The notes: generated from the sequence alone by a model not told the origin. A DNA stretch of 64,000 bases from Struthio camelus (GCF_040807025.1 NC_090982.1:79773931-79837930), one strand, 5' to 3'. Shown: positions 47,201-60,200, numbered from the stretch's first letter. Numbers and translations are program-made.

Positions 47201-50200
47201 TGCACAGAGGAAAATGAAGAGCATGGAAAGCATTCACTTCTCATACATCGCAGGAAATGTGATGCAATGTTTGCCAATGGGTGGAGATGTTTCCTTGAGA
47301 GGGGAGAAAAAAAGAGAATCTTATCCAGCAAAGATAAATTTTTAGGTGACTTAGCCCATGAATTTCATGGGGTTCATGCTGGGTTTAGTAGCTGGCGCCG
47401 CTGCTTCCCAATCTTTAGAAATCAAGATAATGCGATCCTATCTTCCTTTGGAATAAACTTCTTTTTATAAAGATATTGTATTACAGCACTCTACCATGAT
47501 AACCAGGGCTCCAGTCCACAGCTCGCTCAAATCGACTGAAAGATGTCTGTTGGCTTCAAGAACTGGGCCTTACATAGCCAGGAATCTCAAAGGCAGGCAT
47601 CTGGTTGCTGTAAGGATTTTAAAGAGCTAGGCCAGACTTGAAAATCTTCCCTTTCCCTGGCTTGAAGGGAGAGTGGCTTTTTAACTCAAAGAGGAAAGTC
47701 TGTTCCAGTTGCGTTTCATTGCTGAGGTAAAGCGCTACGCAGCTAGTAAACATGCACAATAGTTCTGAATGATCAGTTACCCTGCTTTATATGGGATGGA
47801 TATTTCAGAGCAACCAGTTGCTGGATCCATCCTACATAGCAAAAAGGGAAGAACTGGGGATGGAAAATCTCTCCCCAATAATGAGAGGAATCCATTTTTC
47901 CAGAGAGAATATTGTGTCTAACTATAGCTCTCAAGGGATGGTAAGATTATTTCTCCTGTTTGTAATTCAGTGTCATAATTTTTTTTTTTTTTAACTCAGC
48001 CACAGGACTGTGTTTTGAGATAGGCACATGCATTCCCTAATCTCTCTGCTCTAAAAAGACCAGAGTGACCAGAATAGTGGCACTGCATATCTCTCTGCTT
48101 TTGTAAATGATTGAAATATCTCTGCTAGGAAATTGTTTAGAGGAGTTGAATAAATAATAGTAGGCCTAAATCCTTGGCTACCACAGATCACTATCACTCT
48201 GCTGACTTCAGAGGTGCTGGTGACTGACACCACCTGAGAACTTCACCCAGTCACGGATGTGGCTAGGACCTTTCCAGGAAGAGCACTGTATTTTCACTCA
48301 TGGTGCTTCTTGGTCAGGAAATGACTTAACTGCTGTCCTCCTTTCCCCTTCCAGCTCAGCCTTCTACCCTATCTTTCCAAGAGCTGGATGAAACTCAGCT
48401 AAGTGGAAAAACGGCTCATTTGAAACGAAAGTGGTCTTCTGTAACTGCAGTCTCATGGCAGGATGAAAGACGCCTGGGAAACTGGGTTTGTAAACCTTCA
48501 ATTCTCTGCTCAGGCCGAATCAAGCACTTCAGAGACCAGAGTTTTGATATTCACTTGTATCTGGCCAAAGTTGCCGTACCCATGAATTATTCAAACATGC
48601 AATTATTGCATTTGATATATCACTGGATATAACTGTGGGAATGAGAAACAGTGTTCTAGTGCAGCTGATTGTATATGCCTTCCAAACCATAAGGACATCA
48701 ATTTAAGGTGCTCACATTGATGGAGCACTCTGCAACCCCTTATTAAGATTCTTGCCAGCTCCTGTAGCAGTATTCCCCTGCAGACTAAATTTCATGGAGT
48801 TTTGCAGCCTTCTTTTCCTTTATACCTACAGTGTAAATGCCAAACACGACCCCATACAGCTCCAAATCATGGTTCTGCAGTAGCCCTGAAAGATCAACAG
48901 CAATAAGACCAGACCATTTTCAGCCTACTGATCAGGTCACTAGAGAAGTGACCTGAGTCCTGTGAACCATGTATGGAAGCTGACTTGTAACTTTGATTTT
49001 ACCAGGAGTTTCCAGTTTCCCACATTAAGCTTCTCCGCTAACTCACTTTTCCTGAGGGTCACAGGGCTGTGCCCTGCCTTTGGCCTATGCTGCCCATACC
49101 ATCTTTCGCTGGACAAAAAGCATGTTTGTGATGCTTATGTTTGTATTTTAAATACACAACAGGCAGATCTGTTAGTCTGGCAGCATCTGAAGCATAAGGC
49201 CATCTAAGAGGAGCAGCTCTTGCCCGAAGTCCTAGACTGTTATGGTCTCGTGCACTGAGCTTTGAACTGTTTGCCCTTTGCCTTCTCTGTGCTGCAACTC
49301 CCCAGGTACTTGTATTTGCAAATTGATACTGTGCTTCTCTCTCGTCCACTCATTCACTAATGAGCTCTACTCTCCCCAGTATCAAAAGACTTTTCTGGCT
49401 TGTCACTTATTTGAACGTCCTGTATGAAAAATGTCCCCATTTTTTAGAATTCATCCTGGACTATTTATTCCAAGCTCCTTTCCCTGTGGGTCTTTCCCCT
49501 CTCTCGTTTTCCTTATATCTGTTTTATTTAGCACAGGATTGCATTCTGTCAAGGCTTGCTGCTGCTGAAACAAACATTTTGGCTATGGGCGTCTCCTGTG
49601 TTTATCCATCTCTTTGACTCTCGTTTGAAATTATAGCTGCTTAAAACCTCCCTCTGTTTCTTGGCGTGCATTTTCCAGTTTTTCTTCAAGTTGCAGTCCC
49701 TTGTGCACCGGCCTAGCAAATCTGTGGGCTGGCTGAACTTAATGAAAAACTTCCTTAGAAGGGTACTGTGTTTGGCTTATGCAGCTGCCCATTAACTGAA
49801 GCAATCAAGGTTCACACTGTTTAGATCAAAGGGCTCTAAATCTGACCTACTCAGCCAATTTGCATGATACGGTCCGCACGACACGCCCTCCCCATCCCAA
49901 TAATCTTGTTGGTCAGGTGGCTGAATATAACACCCCCTCTGTCAGCCCTGGAGCTTTTGGGGTTTTGTTGTTAGAAACCTTTGAGAATGGCACATTGGTA
50001 CCAAGCTTCTGGTCCTTTCATAGTAGGGACAATTCAGCAGGTTCCTTGCTGCTGGAGTGATTGGGAAAAGTTCTCACAAGCCTCAAAAAGTTTACGTTAG
50101 AGCATCAGGACCAACTGTATCATAATGGGATGAGAACTGGGAGGTTGCTTTCATATCTATTATTTAATTCTGCAATAATTGCATTACCTAATGTTTAAAA

Positions 50201-52269
50201 AAATGGGTACATAGGTTTTAATGAAGAATTCATGCTCTAACTAAAAGAAAGTGTTACAGTATTGCATTGTGCTGCTGTATCACTCCCATGACAAATAGTG
50301 CAGATCCGTTAGTGACCTACATGGACTCATTTAGATGCAAACACAGCAATACTCCTGAAAAGCTGCCCTGCTTTGAGGAAGAACAAGTTCCAAATATTGC
50401 TGAATGGAATTCGGTCTCAGAGCAGTAATTACTGATTGTAATTTTGGAGTAAATGCGGTAATTAATTATTGTCGTTTTCCATCAGTGCATTATATTGTGT
50501 GCCAATCTTAGAATAACTACAATAATTAGCAAATGGAATTTTGCATGCACTGGTATTGAAACTGTGGTTTATAAAACAGACATGAGAATTTTACCATAAT
50601 AAAGTTATTAGTAATTTAAATGGGCAGACAGGTTAAAAAGGATCAGCAAGAAAAGAAAAAGATTTCCTTGTCAGTTTTGCAAACACTTTATGTAGTTTGG
50701 TTTTGAGGCGCTTCCAGTTATATTTACTTCCACACTCTCATGTACTAGCACAATAGTGCAAGGTTTGGGTTACAAACACACTGTGAGGGATGTTTAATTT
50801 AATCATCACAGTTGTCAGTGGAAATTAAAAGGAAAAGTAATTCAGAAAAGAAAAAAAAGGTTGAACTGATGTTTTCCCAGTACCTAAAGAGACTTTCCTA
50901 AATGAAGCTCTGCTGATTTTACTCTCACTTTATTCACTTGTACTAAAGCTTGTGCTGGAGTACTGTTTTGATGTAATTATACTCACGCAAATTTCCATAA
51001 TGTAAGCAAGTCCTAAACGATCTAAGTGATAACTAAAGGAGGGAAATGACAGTAATCTGTGCAGAAGGAAGAGGAATTGGTTAGCATGATTGTAGGAGGC
51101 ATAACTACAAGAAATGGGATTAGATTCTGATAAAGGATATTTAGTTTGAATCTCAAGAAAAACAGTCTAACAGACATCAGTGAGATCAATCCAACTGCAG
51201 AATACTCTCCCACTGGAAGTAATACAAGCCTATCTGAGAGGGCAAGCAACCCAAAATTCAGTAAAAGCTAGACTTTCATCTGGCTTTACACTGAAGTGAT
51301 CCGAAATGACAGGAAGAGAGAGCCAGAAATGTTCCCTCAACATTACTTTTCGTGGGCATTTGGAATTTTGTTTGTTTCTTTGAATTGTGGCTGATAATGC
51401 CTGCTTATTTCAAAAACAGATTTTTTTTTTCTTTTATTTTTTCTCTCTTATCAGGGAACAGACAGCGGGAAAAATGCAGTGTTTTCCAGTTTGGTAGCCA
51501 ATGCATTCCAATGGAAAAAATGACATTTCCTATTGGAAAAATATCAATTGTTCCAGCCAGCTACAATAACAAGCGTCTCACAGCTTCTACAATAAACCAC
51601 ACATCAGCACATGTTTGAGACACTGTGAAGGAGGATCTGAACATCTTTTCTCTGTACTCAGACTGTAACGAACGCTGTTATTTCCCCTGATATTTTAGTG
51701 AAGCAGGTTGCCTGGGCGTGCAGTCTTTTAATCTTTGCCGCTACTCCCCTTGGAAGACTATCGCACAGCTGAAAAAAAAAATCTTACTGTTGGCCACTTC
51801 TTCCCTGTTCTGCCTCACTTTGCCTCACTCACTCAGTTTGTCTCCCTCACACTCACTTCGTCTCACTCAGTTCCATCCCAGTGCTCCAGGCTGCTCTGAT
51901 CCAAACGTCCCCTGCCATCTCTAGCTTTAAATAAAACTTCAAGAGCAGCGTAACTGAGGTGGTAAATAATGCTTTGTAAATAATGATCAGTCACCGAAAT
52001 GAGACCACAGAAGGGGAATGGGTCTTCACTGTTCTTCTGTACAATATCGTTTAGTGATCTATCAGCTGGATTCTCCTAGGCTGCTCTGTTAAGTCCTAAA
52101 TACTGACAAGCTGTGAATTAGGGCAGTTCTAGGCGCGATTGTCCTGTTACGATTCCTACAAGGTTACTATGGATGAGACAGTTGGGAACTAGCTCCTAGA
52201 TCCTGCTTGGGGAGGCTGGATACTTCTACACGTGGTAGGAGGAGAAGAGAGGCTTGTCTTGTGGTTGGT

Positions 52270-52305
52270 CCTAGTGGGACCTAGCCGCCTAGTGGGACCT
52301 AGCCG
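52270..52305 (+). repeat. Perfect tandem duplication of 18 bp
   Basis: The unit CCTAGTGGGACCTAGCCG occurs twice without a mismatch. Within each unit CCTAG itself is repeated. The perfect identity points to a recent slippage or replication event. Confidence 0.95.
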
Positions 52306-55035
52306 GCCTCACAAGGGCTCCCCCACGCACCCTGAGGCATGGCAGGGTGCACCTTCAGCTTGTCATACTGTAAGGTACGTAGTGGCTCTGAAGAGCGGCC
52401 ACCCAAGCGAGCTGTAGGTTTCATTATTTCATGCATTTACTATCTGTAAGAAACATTAAGTGCCTCCGAATCCTTACTTCCTAGTCCTGAGGGGGGATTT
52501 GTAATAGAATATATTGATTTTGGCAGAGTTGCCTCAAATGATCCTCCTCTCCTTCTTTTGCTTTCTTTTCCTCCCACCCCCTTACCCTCCTTGTCTTTTG
52601 CTACAACCACCTCTGTAATTAGAAAGAAAAAGAGAGAACAGTGGCAGCCATTTTGGAAGTGTTTTGCCATCTGAATTCTTCAGGGCTTTGCTTGCTGCAG
52701 CTTGTGGGCTTATCTGCCACATCACAGAGACCCTTTCAGTGTTTGACAGCAACTTTAGAGCGCTTCCAAGGAAAACAAAGGATTTCAAATCGCTATGGCC
52801 TTGACTGCTTCTGTCCCATAAGGGAGATTTAGAAGTTAAAAAAAAATGCATTCAGAATTAAAATTGAGTGAAGATCTTTCTTCCTTGGTTGGGAAAAACA
52901 CTCTGGTGGCTTACATCAAACTGGGTGCTGCTTGTGTTTTTTTTTGGCAGCTTCTTATTTTTGGAAAGGAGTTTGATAAAACAAAGCTCTTCCTTAGAAA
53001 AATCCCAATTAAAAAGTTTCTCGAGCATACTCTTGAAGCACATGATTAATTGCCCTGATGTCAGTATGGCTATGCGCACGCTTCAAATTGGAATTGAGAT
53101 AAGTACCCTGAAGAGCTGTGACCAAAGTAAAAGAAGATAAAAAACATACAGAGGTTGTTGTGTTTCTGCCAGTTAAGGGAGCTGACTGCTCTCAAGCTTT
53201 GCAATAGCTCTCTGTGTGGTACCAGGGGGCCCAGCTGGCTTCAGTCCTAGTGTTTTTAGGAAACTTCTCATTGCAGTAATGATGCGTCTACTGACTGAGC
53301 CAGTCAGAGTCTTCCAGTGGCATTTTGGAGGCACACTGGAGGCTGCACATCAAATCACCACATTGCTGAGCCAAGGACAACTGACCCATCTCTAAGTAAT
53401 GTTTATTAGTGAGGGCTCAGCCCTGCGCTGACTGCTATTGCACAGCCCTGGCTGGAACCTGCCTTGTATCTGGCCACGTCGGAGCATGACTAAAAATCCT
53501 ATATCTGCTTGGTACAGATGTTTCCTAATACCAGAAAACATGAGCTTAAAAGGTAGCTGGATCTTCTGAGCTTTTGACTCTCCCTTGCCACCTCCAAGTA
53601 TCCTCTCCAACCTAACTTGGCAAGGGACTTCCTGTACTAAATCAGATCCCTCTTTGTGATACCCTCCTTTGGTGTCCTCCTGGGGCACCACATGCACTTG
53701 GCTAATTCCTTTTGCTACGTGAAAAACAATACACACAAAGTTTTTTCCAGGAGAAATCTCTCCTGCTAAGACAGGTAGATCTTTGACTTTTCCAATAGGT
53801 TCACCAAGGTGAGATTCAACAAGAGGACAAAGACCTTTGAGCTGCATCCCTCCACTTTGTTAGAGATTATCTACACCTCTAACAAGGGTGCCTATAAGTA
53901 GAGGGGGGAACTGATCCGGTGGTAACAGCTGAGCTGATTTTGCTGCACAGCTGAGAAATAGAATCAAAGTAAAAGTCAAGAAAACTAAAGGACTTCTCAA
54001 TTAAAGGCTACTATTCAAGACTGTTCTGCTTTGCACAAGCAGAGGAAAGAAGTGCTGAGAGAGAGAGATTTGCAATTTTATTGCCATTTTACAGCTGATT
54101 TCTGTCTGTATAATTTATTTTGAGTGTGGAGGAAGCCCTAGCCCTACTACTGAGTGACCTTTTTATAAGAAAAAGGCTCAGACCCCAGGTCAGCCTGGTG
54201 ATGACAGGCAGAGGTAGAGTGCTTCATAAAGAACCACGACAGCCAAAACACTGTGGACTCTTCCTAGGAAGTCTCTAACAGCACACAAGAATCTACAGCC
54301 CAGCACTTCTCACACTACAGTAAGAATCAAGCATATCCTCTGTGATCACAGCTACACCACAATATAAGCCCATTGCTTGACATCAACGAACCAGGGAGAG
54401 ATTTCCAAAACTGGATGGAACTGTGTTCCTCAATTGCTCTGCAGTTGTTACTGAAAATCTCTCCAACAAAGGCAGTCCCTGCATTAACAAAACAGCATGC
54501 ATGCATCTCCCAGTCTGCCCCAGCACTTCTGAGCAAAACCTGTGGTAACAAGCCAGTGTGATGAAGCAAAAAGCATTTGGATATGGAAACACATCTTAAT
54601 TTCAAGCTTCCAAGAGGCCTTGTCATAAGCAAGGAAAAGAAAAGAGGTATTTGAAGAGGGAGAACACACTCATAGTTATCTTTGCATAGGCATGTATAAG
54701 GGAAATACTAAGCTCTGGAGGTTATATCTGGGGTCATTATTGCCACAGAGATCCTAAAAACCCCGGTGAAATTAACACGTGTACCTAATATGTTTATGAA
54801 AGGTTTCTTGATCTGCTCCATGTCATCTTCAGTGCAATATCGCTTTCACAACCATTTTGGTACCAATCCTTAATTCTCAGTGCAATGGATAGTGCTCTGA
54901 AGACTGGAACAAAGTATTTTCAAGAATGTTATAGACATCAGTGAAAAATTAGAACACTTTGCAGTTCTTTGGAAAGGCTGAAGATGGGTACGTCCTGATC
55001 AAATCTTAGACGGGTCAGCAAGGCCTGGATCAAAA

Positions 55036-55110
55036 TCACTGAATCTTAGACATTATAGTCATAACGGTCTAGAAAGGCCACCTAACCCACCTTTGTGTCC
55101 CAAATCACAG
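55036..55110 (-). mobile_element. Possible degraded CR1 3' end, reverse orientation
   Basis: The plus strand shows CACTGAATCTTAGACATTAT, AGTCATAACGGTCTAGAAAGG and CCACCTAACCCACC. This can be aligned loosely to the complement of a CR1 tail (CATAGAATCAT... GGTTGGAAAGGACC... CTAGTCCAACC). Several mismatches and small gaps are needed. Confidence 0.3.
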
Positions 55111-56906
55111 ATCCAGAAATTCCTACTGGAAGGAAAATTTGGGAATGTAAACTGTTTATTGTAGCTTAGGACCACCTAGAGTGCTGGTCTTATTAGAGAA
55201 TCTCTGATGTGGAATGGCTTCGGCAGCAGAGAGAATCCCCTGTCTCTGTAACAAACATATCCTTTTATGTATTTTTGTTTATCCAGGAATTATCTAAAGA
55301 GAAAGCTGGCCAACGATGGAAAACAGACAGAACATTTTGGGCCCAGCAGAAAAGGAGGGAGCTGAATTACAGGGAATGTGCCACTGCTGACACAAATGTA
55401 ATTTACCAATCCTCATACCCTTCTTGGATAGCAGTGCCTGATGCCATGAGAGGTGGAAGCTCACCTATCATCTGTGATACCATGCAATGTAAAGCATGCC
55501 TGGAAACAACATCAGGAATAGCAGTGTTCTACCTTTGCTATCATTCAGGATGGCTCCACCACCTGTCAACATGCTTTTTACTTGGCAGCTAAAGGTGGGG
55601 CACTCTCTGTAATGCTATCACTGTTCTCTTTGAAAAGAGAACCAACTAATGGTTCATGTCATTTTGTCATGGCGTATGGGAAGGTTATAGTGTTCAAAGG
55701 TGACTGTTTGAGTTAAAATCCTAAGCCCCATCATCAAAAGTCGCTGCCATATTCATGACACGGTGTACTGCAGTGCAGGGAATCTCCCATTTAGCTCCAG
55801 GAAAGCTGGTGTGTTTACACAGCACAGGCCACTGATATCTGGCTTCACCTTGGAGATCTCTGGTTTCTGCTGCACTCTGCAGCGTAGACATGGAAAATCC
55901 AGGGCACCAAGAGTCCTGATAACCCTAAATATTTGCAAAAAGAGTGGGAGGTAGGTACTTTGATTATTTTATGCACCTGGAACCTTTTTATACACGTACA
56001 GGGCCTTTAAAAACGGGGCTTAGGCTCTGAAGACATATAGGCATTTTTGAATACATTATTCAGCATCTATTCTTCATTTTTATCATTGGTGATAGGCTGA
56101 GATTCCAGTGACACAAGCTTGTTTTTCTGATATTTTTGACATTATTACAGGCATTAGGCATTTCCTTGGAACATCAGGCTAGCTCCTTTCCAACAACACC
56201 ACAAAGTACATGAGACTAACAATGAGACCCTCGTTCAAATATTTGTAGGTGCTCACTCAAGCAAAGCTTGCTTGGCTTTGGTTGAGTTTTATCTACCCAC
56301 AGGAGTAAACAGTAACTGAGCAAGATGTGAGCATGGATCCTTTTGTTCATTTCTTGGGCATGGGAAGAAAGAAATTAGGAGTCATTTAGTTGTTAGGGAG
56401 AAGTATTCACACACAATTATTATGCTGGGATGAAACTGGATACAGACTATACCGCATGAAGAATGAAGAATGCTTTGAAACATTTGCAACACAGAGCTAT
56501 TGAGACAGACGCTGTCCCAGCCCAGTCGCCTGGGATTAAACTGCAGCCCAGTCCCATCTCTTAACTGCAGATTTTCTTCAGCCACCAAAAACGCTCTCTT
56601 TGGCCGAGGGGAATCAGAACAGCTGTTGACTCCCCTCTAGTGACCGGGAAGACTTTTTAGAGATGCAGGATGCCACTGGAGGGGGGAACTTGGCTCAATC
56701 CCTCATTAAGCATCCTTCTGCCTCTCTTTCTAACGAGGTGCACACACAAACAGTTCCTGGTTTATGTGTGGGTGTGTGTCTGTGTGGTGCAGCTCTAGCC
56801 AGAGGCCTAAGTGAAAAAGACAGCTGCTAGAGGATCGCAGAGCTGAATCTTTTCAAGAGTCCACAACACAAAGAGAGGCTAAGACCACAGCTGACATCCC
56901 CTGCCC

Positions 56907-56920
56907 CATGCAGTTACCTG
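56907..56920 (-). promoter_or_regulatory. 5' splice site after the stop codon, overlapping an RBFOX motif
   Basis: On the minus strand the bases read CAG|GTAACTGCATG. This is a near-consensus donor (exon ends at 56918, GT at 56917-56916), followed at intron positions +6 to +11 by TGCATG, the binding element of RBFOX splicing factors. The junction would be 39 nt downstream of the TGA. That is inside the roughly 50-55 nt limit beyond which an exon junction normally triggers nonsense-mediated decay, so a spliced 3' UTR would be tolerated. Use of this donor is inferred, not shown. Confidence 0.6.
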
Positions 56921-57084
56921 TGCTAGTGCTTTGTATCCAGCGGTTCCCACAACTCTTCAGTAGGGACGATTAGCATCCTTTGGCCTCTTGAGCTGCACCT
57001 TCAGCCTCTTCATGCCAATCTGGAAGCCGTTCATAGCTTGGATGGCAGCTTGGGCACTGGCAGGATTGTCAAAACTCACAAAAC
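56918..57084 (-). CDS. CELF4: Last coding exon of CELF4-like RNA-binding protein (partial gene)
   Basis: CELF proteins bind GU-rich RNA and control splicing, stability and translation of neuronal mRNAs. The exon starts after an acceptor (TTTTGACAG, AG at 57086-57085) in the phase expected for CELF genes, the first G of a glycine codon coming from the previous exon. It reads GFVSFDNP (RNP1-like strand of RRM3), then [15 protein letters not shown], and ends KDANRPY with a TGA at 56959-56957. That is 42 residues, the end of RRM3 and the conserved C-terminus. CELF1 and CELF2 end differently (SKNDSKPY type) and CELF5 diverges at the last residues, so CELF4, CELF3 and CELF6 remain. The very long flanking introns favour CELF4. 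After the stop come 39 nt of 3' UTR and then a strong donor, CAG|GTAACT, at 56918/56917, so transcription probably splices on to a distal UTR exon. The previous coding exon is not in the window. An ATG-started ORF reading through the acceptor from 57169 is an artefact of intron sequence. Confidence 0.88.
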
Positions 57085-57142
57085 CTGTCAAAACATGAGG
57101 CAAGGCGGAGGGCTTAACGAGCTGAAGGGGGCAAGGCACATA

Positions 57143-57148
57143 CATGCA
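57143..57148 (-). promoter_or_regulatory. TGCATG (RBFOX-type) motif upstream of the CELF4 last coding exon
   Basis: The hexamer TGCATG lies on the transcribed strand 58 nt upstream of the first exon base. It is paired with a second copy just inside the downstream intron. RBFOX binding upstream of an exon generally favours skipping and binding downstream favours inclusion, so the pair could allow opposing control. Any single hexamer can occur by chance; its position and pairing are what make it notable. Confidence 0.4.
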
Positions 57149-57210
57149 ACGACCACTGAGAATGAACATGGGGAAAGGGGTGAGGGTGGCGGTAGGGAGG
57201 GAGTGAGCAG

Positions 57211-57232
57211 GTAGGTGGGTGGGTGGGTGGGC
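57211..57232 (+). repeat. GGGT tetranucleotide repeat
   Basis: (GTGG)n repeat in the intron about 130-150 nt upstream of the CELF4 acceptor. The transcribed strand is C-rich, a potential PCBP/PTB-type binding region. The G strand could form a quadruplex. Confidence 0.9.
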
Positions 57233-60200
57233 AGGAAAGTGAGGAGAGGATGGTTGCCAGTGGGGGACGGAGGGTAGGAAGGGTTGTTACAGATCGGGGT
57301 CCCAGGACACTGTGCCTGGTCTGTGTGCCATTTCAGACACAACACTGTGAAGCTTGGGGATACAAATGCTGGTGCCAGAGTACCAGCACACACAAGATTG
57401 GAGTCACCTTTGCTCTGGGTGTCAGCAGATGTGATGCATGGTTTCAAGGCACTTGTTCTCTTTCCCTCTGTCATGACTGGGGTAACTCTCTACGCCCTTC
57501 CTCACTCTCTAGCATAACCTTTCCTTTGCCTTCTAATATTCACAAAGAAGGGAACCTGATTTACCTACTGCTACTTCCTCATTATGGCAATATAAGTAAG
57601 ACATGAATTTAATAAGCTCTCCATTATAGTATTCATTGGCATGGATAGTTTGATTGTTGGCCACTTAAACCATATGAGGAGCTTTATTAACTGGCACTTA
57701 CTGCAGATTCTTTTTCTTTATGTTGACTCTGCAGTTGAGAAAGATGAACTCTAGTGCTTTCCTAACACGGTTTCCATAAGTAGTTTCACACCTTGTCAGC
57801 ACATCAACCAATCAACCATGGAGAGCATCCAGCAACAGAAACGCCCTTAGTAATTGAATATTGTACCTACAGGCTACCTAAGAGGCCATTCTTTGTCTCA
57901 GTGGAAGAGTTGCCGTTTGGAGATCAGAAGAGCCAAGACAGGTCAGATTCGAGCAGGAGTCAGTTCATCTAACTCATTCAGCTTTGGGGAGATTTTTTGT
58001 TTGTTTGTTTGTTTTTAATATGTTAGCTCCAGGAACTCCCTTGCCCAGACTGTATATGCCTTTAGCTGGAGTGACTGCGGGACTGAAACATGCGTGAGGC
58101 AGGAGGCCAACACCTTGTATAAGAAGTGCCTCTGATACCTTTGCCAGAAATGTCCTCATGTGCCAACAGCATCTCTGAGCACAAACACCAGGTAAGACTA
58201 GCCTGGATCAGCCTGCACTTCAGACCAAGCCATCTGTTTTCCTAACCCTGCAAAGCTCTGGCAGCGCAAATCATCCCCTGAAACCCGATGTCTCTTGATA
58301 AAGAGGCTGAAATGAAGAGGCAGTTTGAGGCAGCCCCTCAAAAAGCTAATGCTATACATTTGCTGCCAGTGATACACCTGTTCCTGACACCAACACAGGA
58401 CATGGTTTACAGCTCTGGGCTGCTGTACCGTGACTGCATTCAGCAGCACCTCTCTCTGGTTTAGTTCATCCTGGAAAGCAAGTCTCACCAGTGACATATG
58501 ACAGATTGCATTTGAAAAAGACACACACACACATGCATACACACACATAAACAAACACATCTTCTCACTCTTATCTTAAAGCTGTACTCCCTGCCTTTGG
58601 CTAATAACATAGGTTTATGAGAGGTCAAAAAATTGATAATCTTAACCAAAGTGAAACAACAGGTTTACTGAGTGTGGCAGATGCGGTTTCAAGAGAGAGA
58701 CCTACAGAATAAGCAGGCATCCCTCTTCTTCCTCTCCTCTTGAAGCCAAGGTTTCAAGTAATTGGCTCTCTATGGAGTTATCCTGCCAACCACCTGGATG
58801 AAGATGTCCCAGCATTGCAGCTCTGAAGATGCGAGCAAACGAGTTGCTCAAGCCTCACAGAAGTCATCAATCACTGGACAGAAAACTGGAAAGTAATGGT
58901 GAGTAATGATCTGGGGTGTTATTAAATAGCAATGGACCTGCTCTTGCAATCCCTTATTAGCCAGTAAGCATCTGGTAATGTTCCCAATTTACGTCTGGCT
59001 TGTTGAACAATCTATCAGTCAACAAGGTCCTATGTTTGATCTCAGCAACGGAACAAACAAAGCACCTGCTGATTTTGTCTGCGTGGGTTCAGGCTTTAAA
59101 TGCTGCCGGAAGCACCACTGGAAGTGCTTTACTTGAGTTTGAACTTGCAATTTGCTGTCTAGCTACCTCACATGTTTGAACGTACATCATAGTGAAAGTT
59201 AGTTCTTTTTAAAATCACCTCTGGAGTGTTAATACTCCTGTCCAAGACATATCAGCTACATCTATATCAGTAAATTAAAATAGTGCCAGGGAAAGTTCAC
59301 CGTCACTGGAGTCCAATCATCCATGCCATTAAGTTTTTAGAAAGGTCCTTGACAGAGCTGTGGCTTGTGCCTAACTCCAAACAGTTCCTGGGCACAGTTT
59401 GAGTATTAGCACAGGACAAGGGGCTGTTTTTAGCAGTTAGCTTGGACGTGGCCATGATATTCTGAAAAGTAAGGGAATTTAATACTTTGGGTATGGGTTG
59501 TTCTTTGCCAGCTGGCCTCAGTGCTAGAGAAAAGTGCCAGGTATGTTTATTTTACTAATATAAACACAGCTACCAAATATCACAGCGAGGTGGCTGAAGA
59601 TAATTAGATAATTATTTACATTATGCTTTACAAAACTTACTTGCCTCTGAACTTTGATTTCTACTCTTTCAGCTGATCCTGTTGCAGTGTATCTTCTACT
59701 GACCAAATGTGCCTGTCCAGGGTGTATCTACATGTGCATCTACCTGTGAGAAAATCACGCTGGGATCCTAAACTAATCCACGGAGGTCTAGCCAATAGTC
59801 AGTAGAGTGTAGGATGCAATTTCTGTCTTCCTTTGGGACATGTCTAGCTGTGCCCAAATGAATCACTCTGCAATAGCAGGGATCAGCACTGACTGCAATG
59901 ACGCTACATATCTCACTCAAACCGAGGTGCCTATAATGCAGGCTTTATCTAGTTCCACAATTGGGAATGACATCTCCAGGCAAAATTGTATTAAGTGGCT
60001 ATTATCTGGGTGACTCACTCCCCAAAGTGGTCTTGCTGATTCATACTCCAGATACATGCAAACCCCACTAGAAATAGTGGTGGTGTTGATACTTTCAACG
60101 GGGATGGCGAGTCTACTATTTGTCCCCTTTTGCAGGGACTAGACCTTTAATCAGATGATAAGCCCTGGTGCTGAGATGCTGATATAGTCATACCCATGCA

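Larger units (their letters stand above)
38205..56906. other. Long non-coding stretch, possibly the intron inside the CELF4 3' UTR
   Basis: No exon or RNA gene recognised. Candidate conserved non-coding elements, judged only by texture (AT-rich, TAATTA/ATTA motifs, few repeats), lie near 42.30-42.48, 45.54-45.66 and 50.16-50.64 kb. Simple repeats include TA/ATAC near 39.93-39.97 kb and the 18-bp duplication at 52.27 kb. The first AATAAA on the minus strand after the CELF4 stop that I noticed lies near 55.14 kb (context CTACAATAAACAG). It could serve a transcript that ignores the donor at 56.92 kb. Confidence 0.5.

Noticed and set aside
56957-57169. 70-codon ATG-started frame ending in the CELF C-terminus
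   Set aside because: Its first 28 residues come from intron sequence upstream of a clear acceptor at 57085. Only the part from 57084 on is exon.
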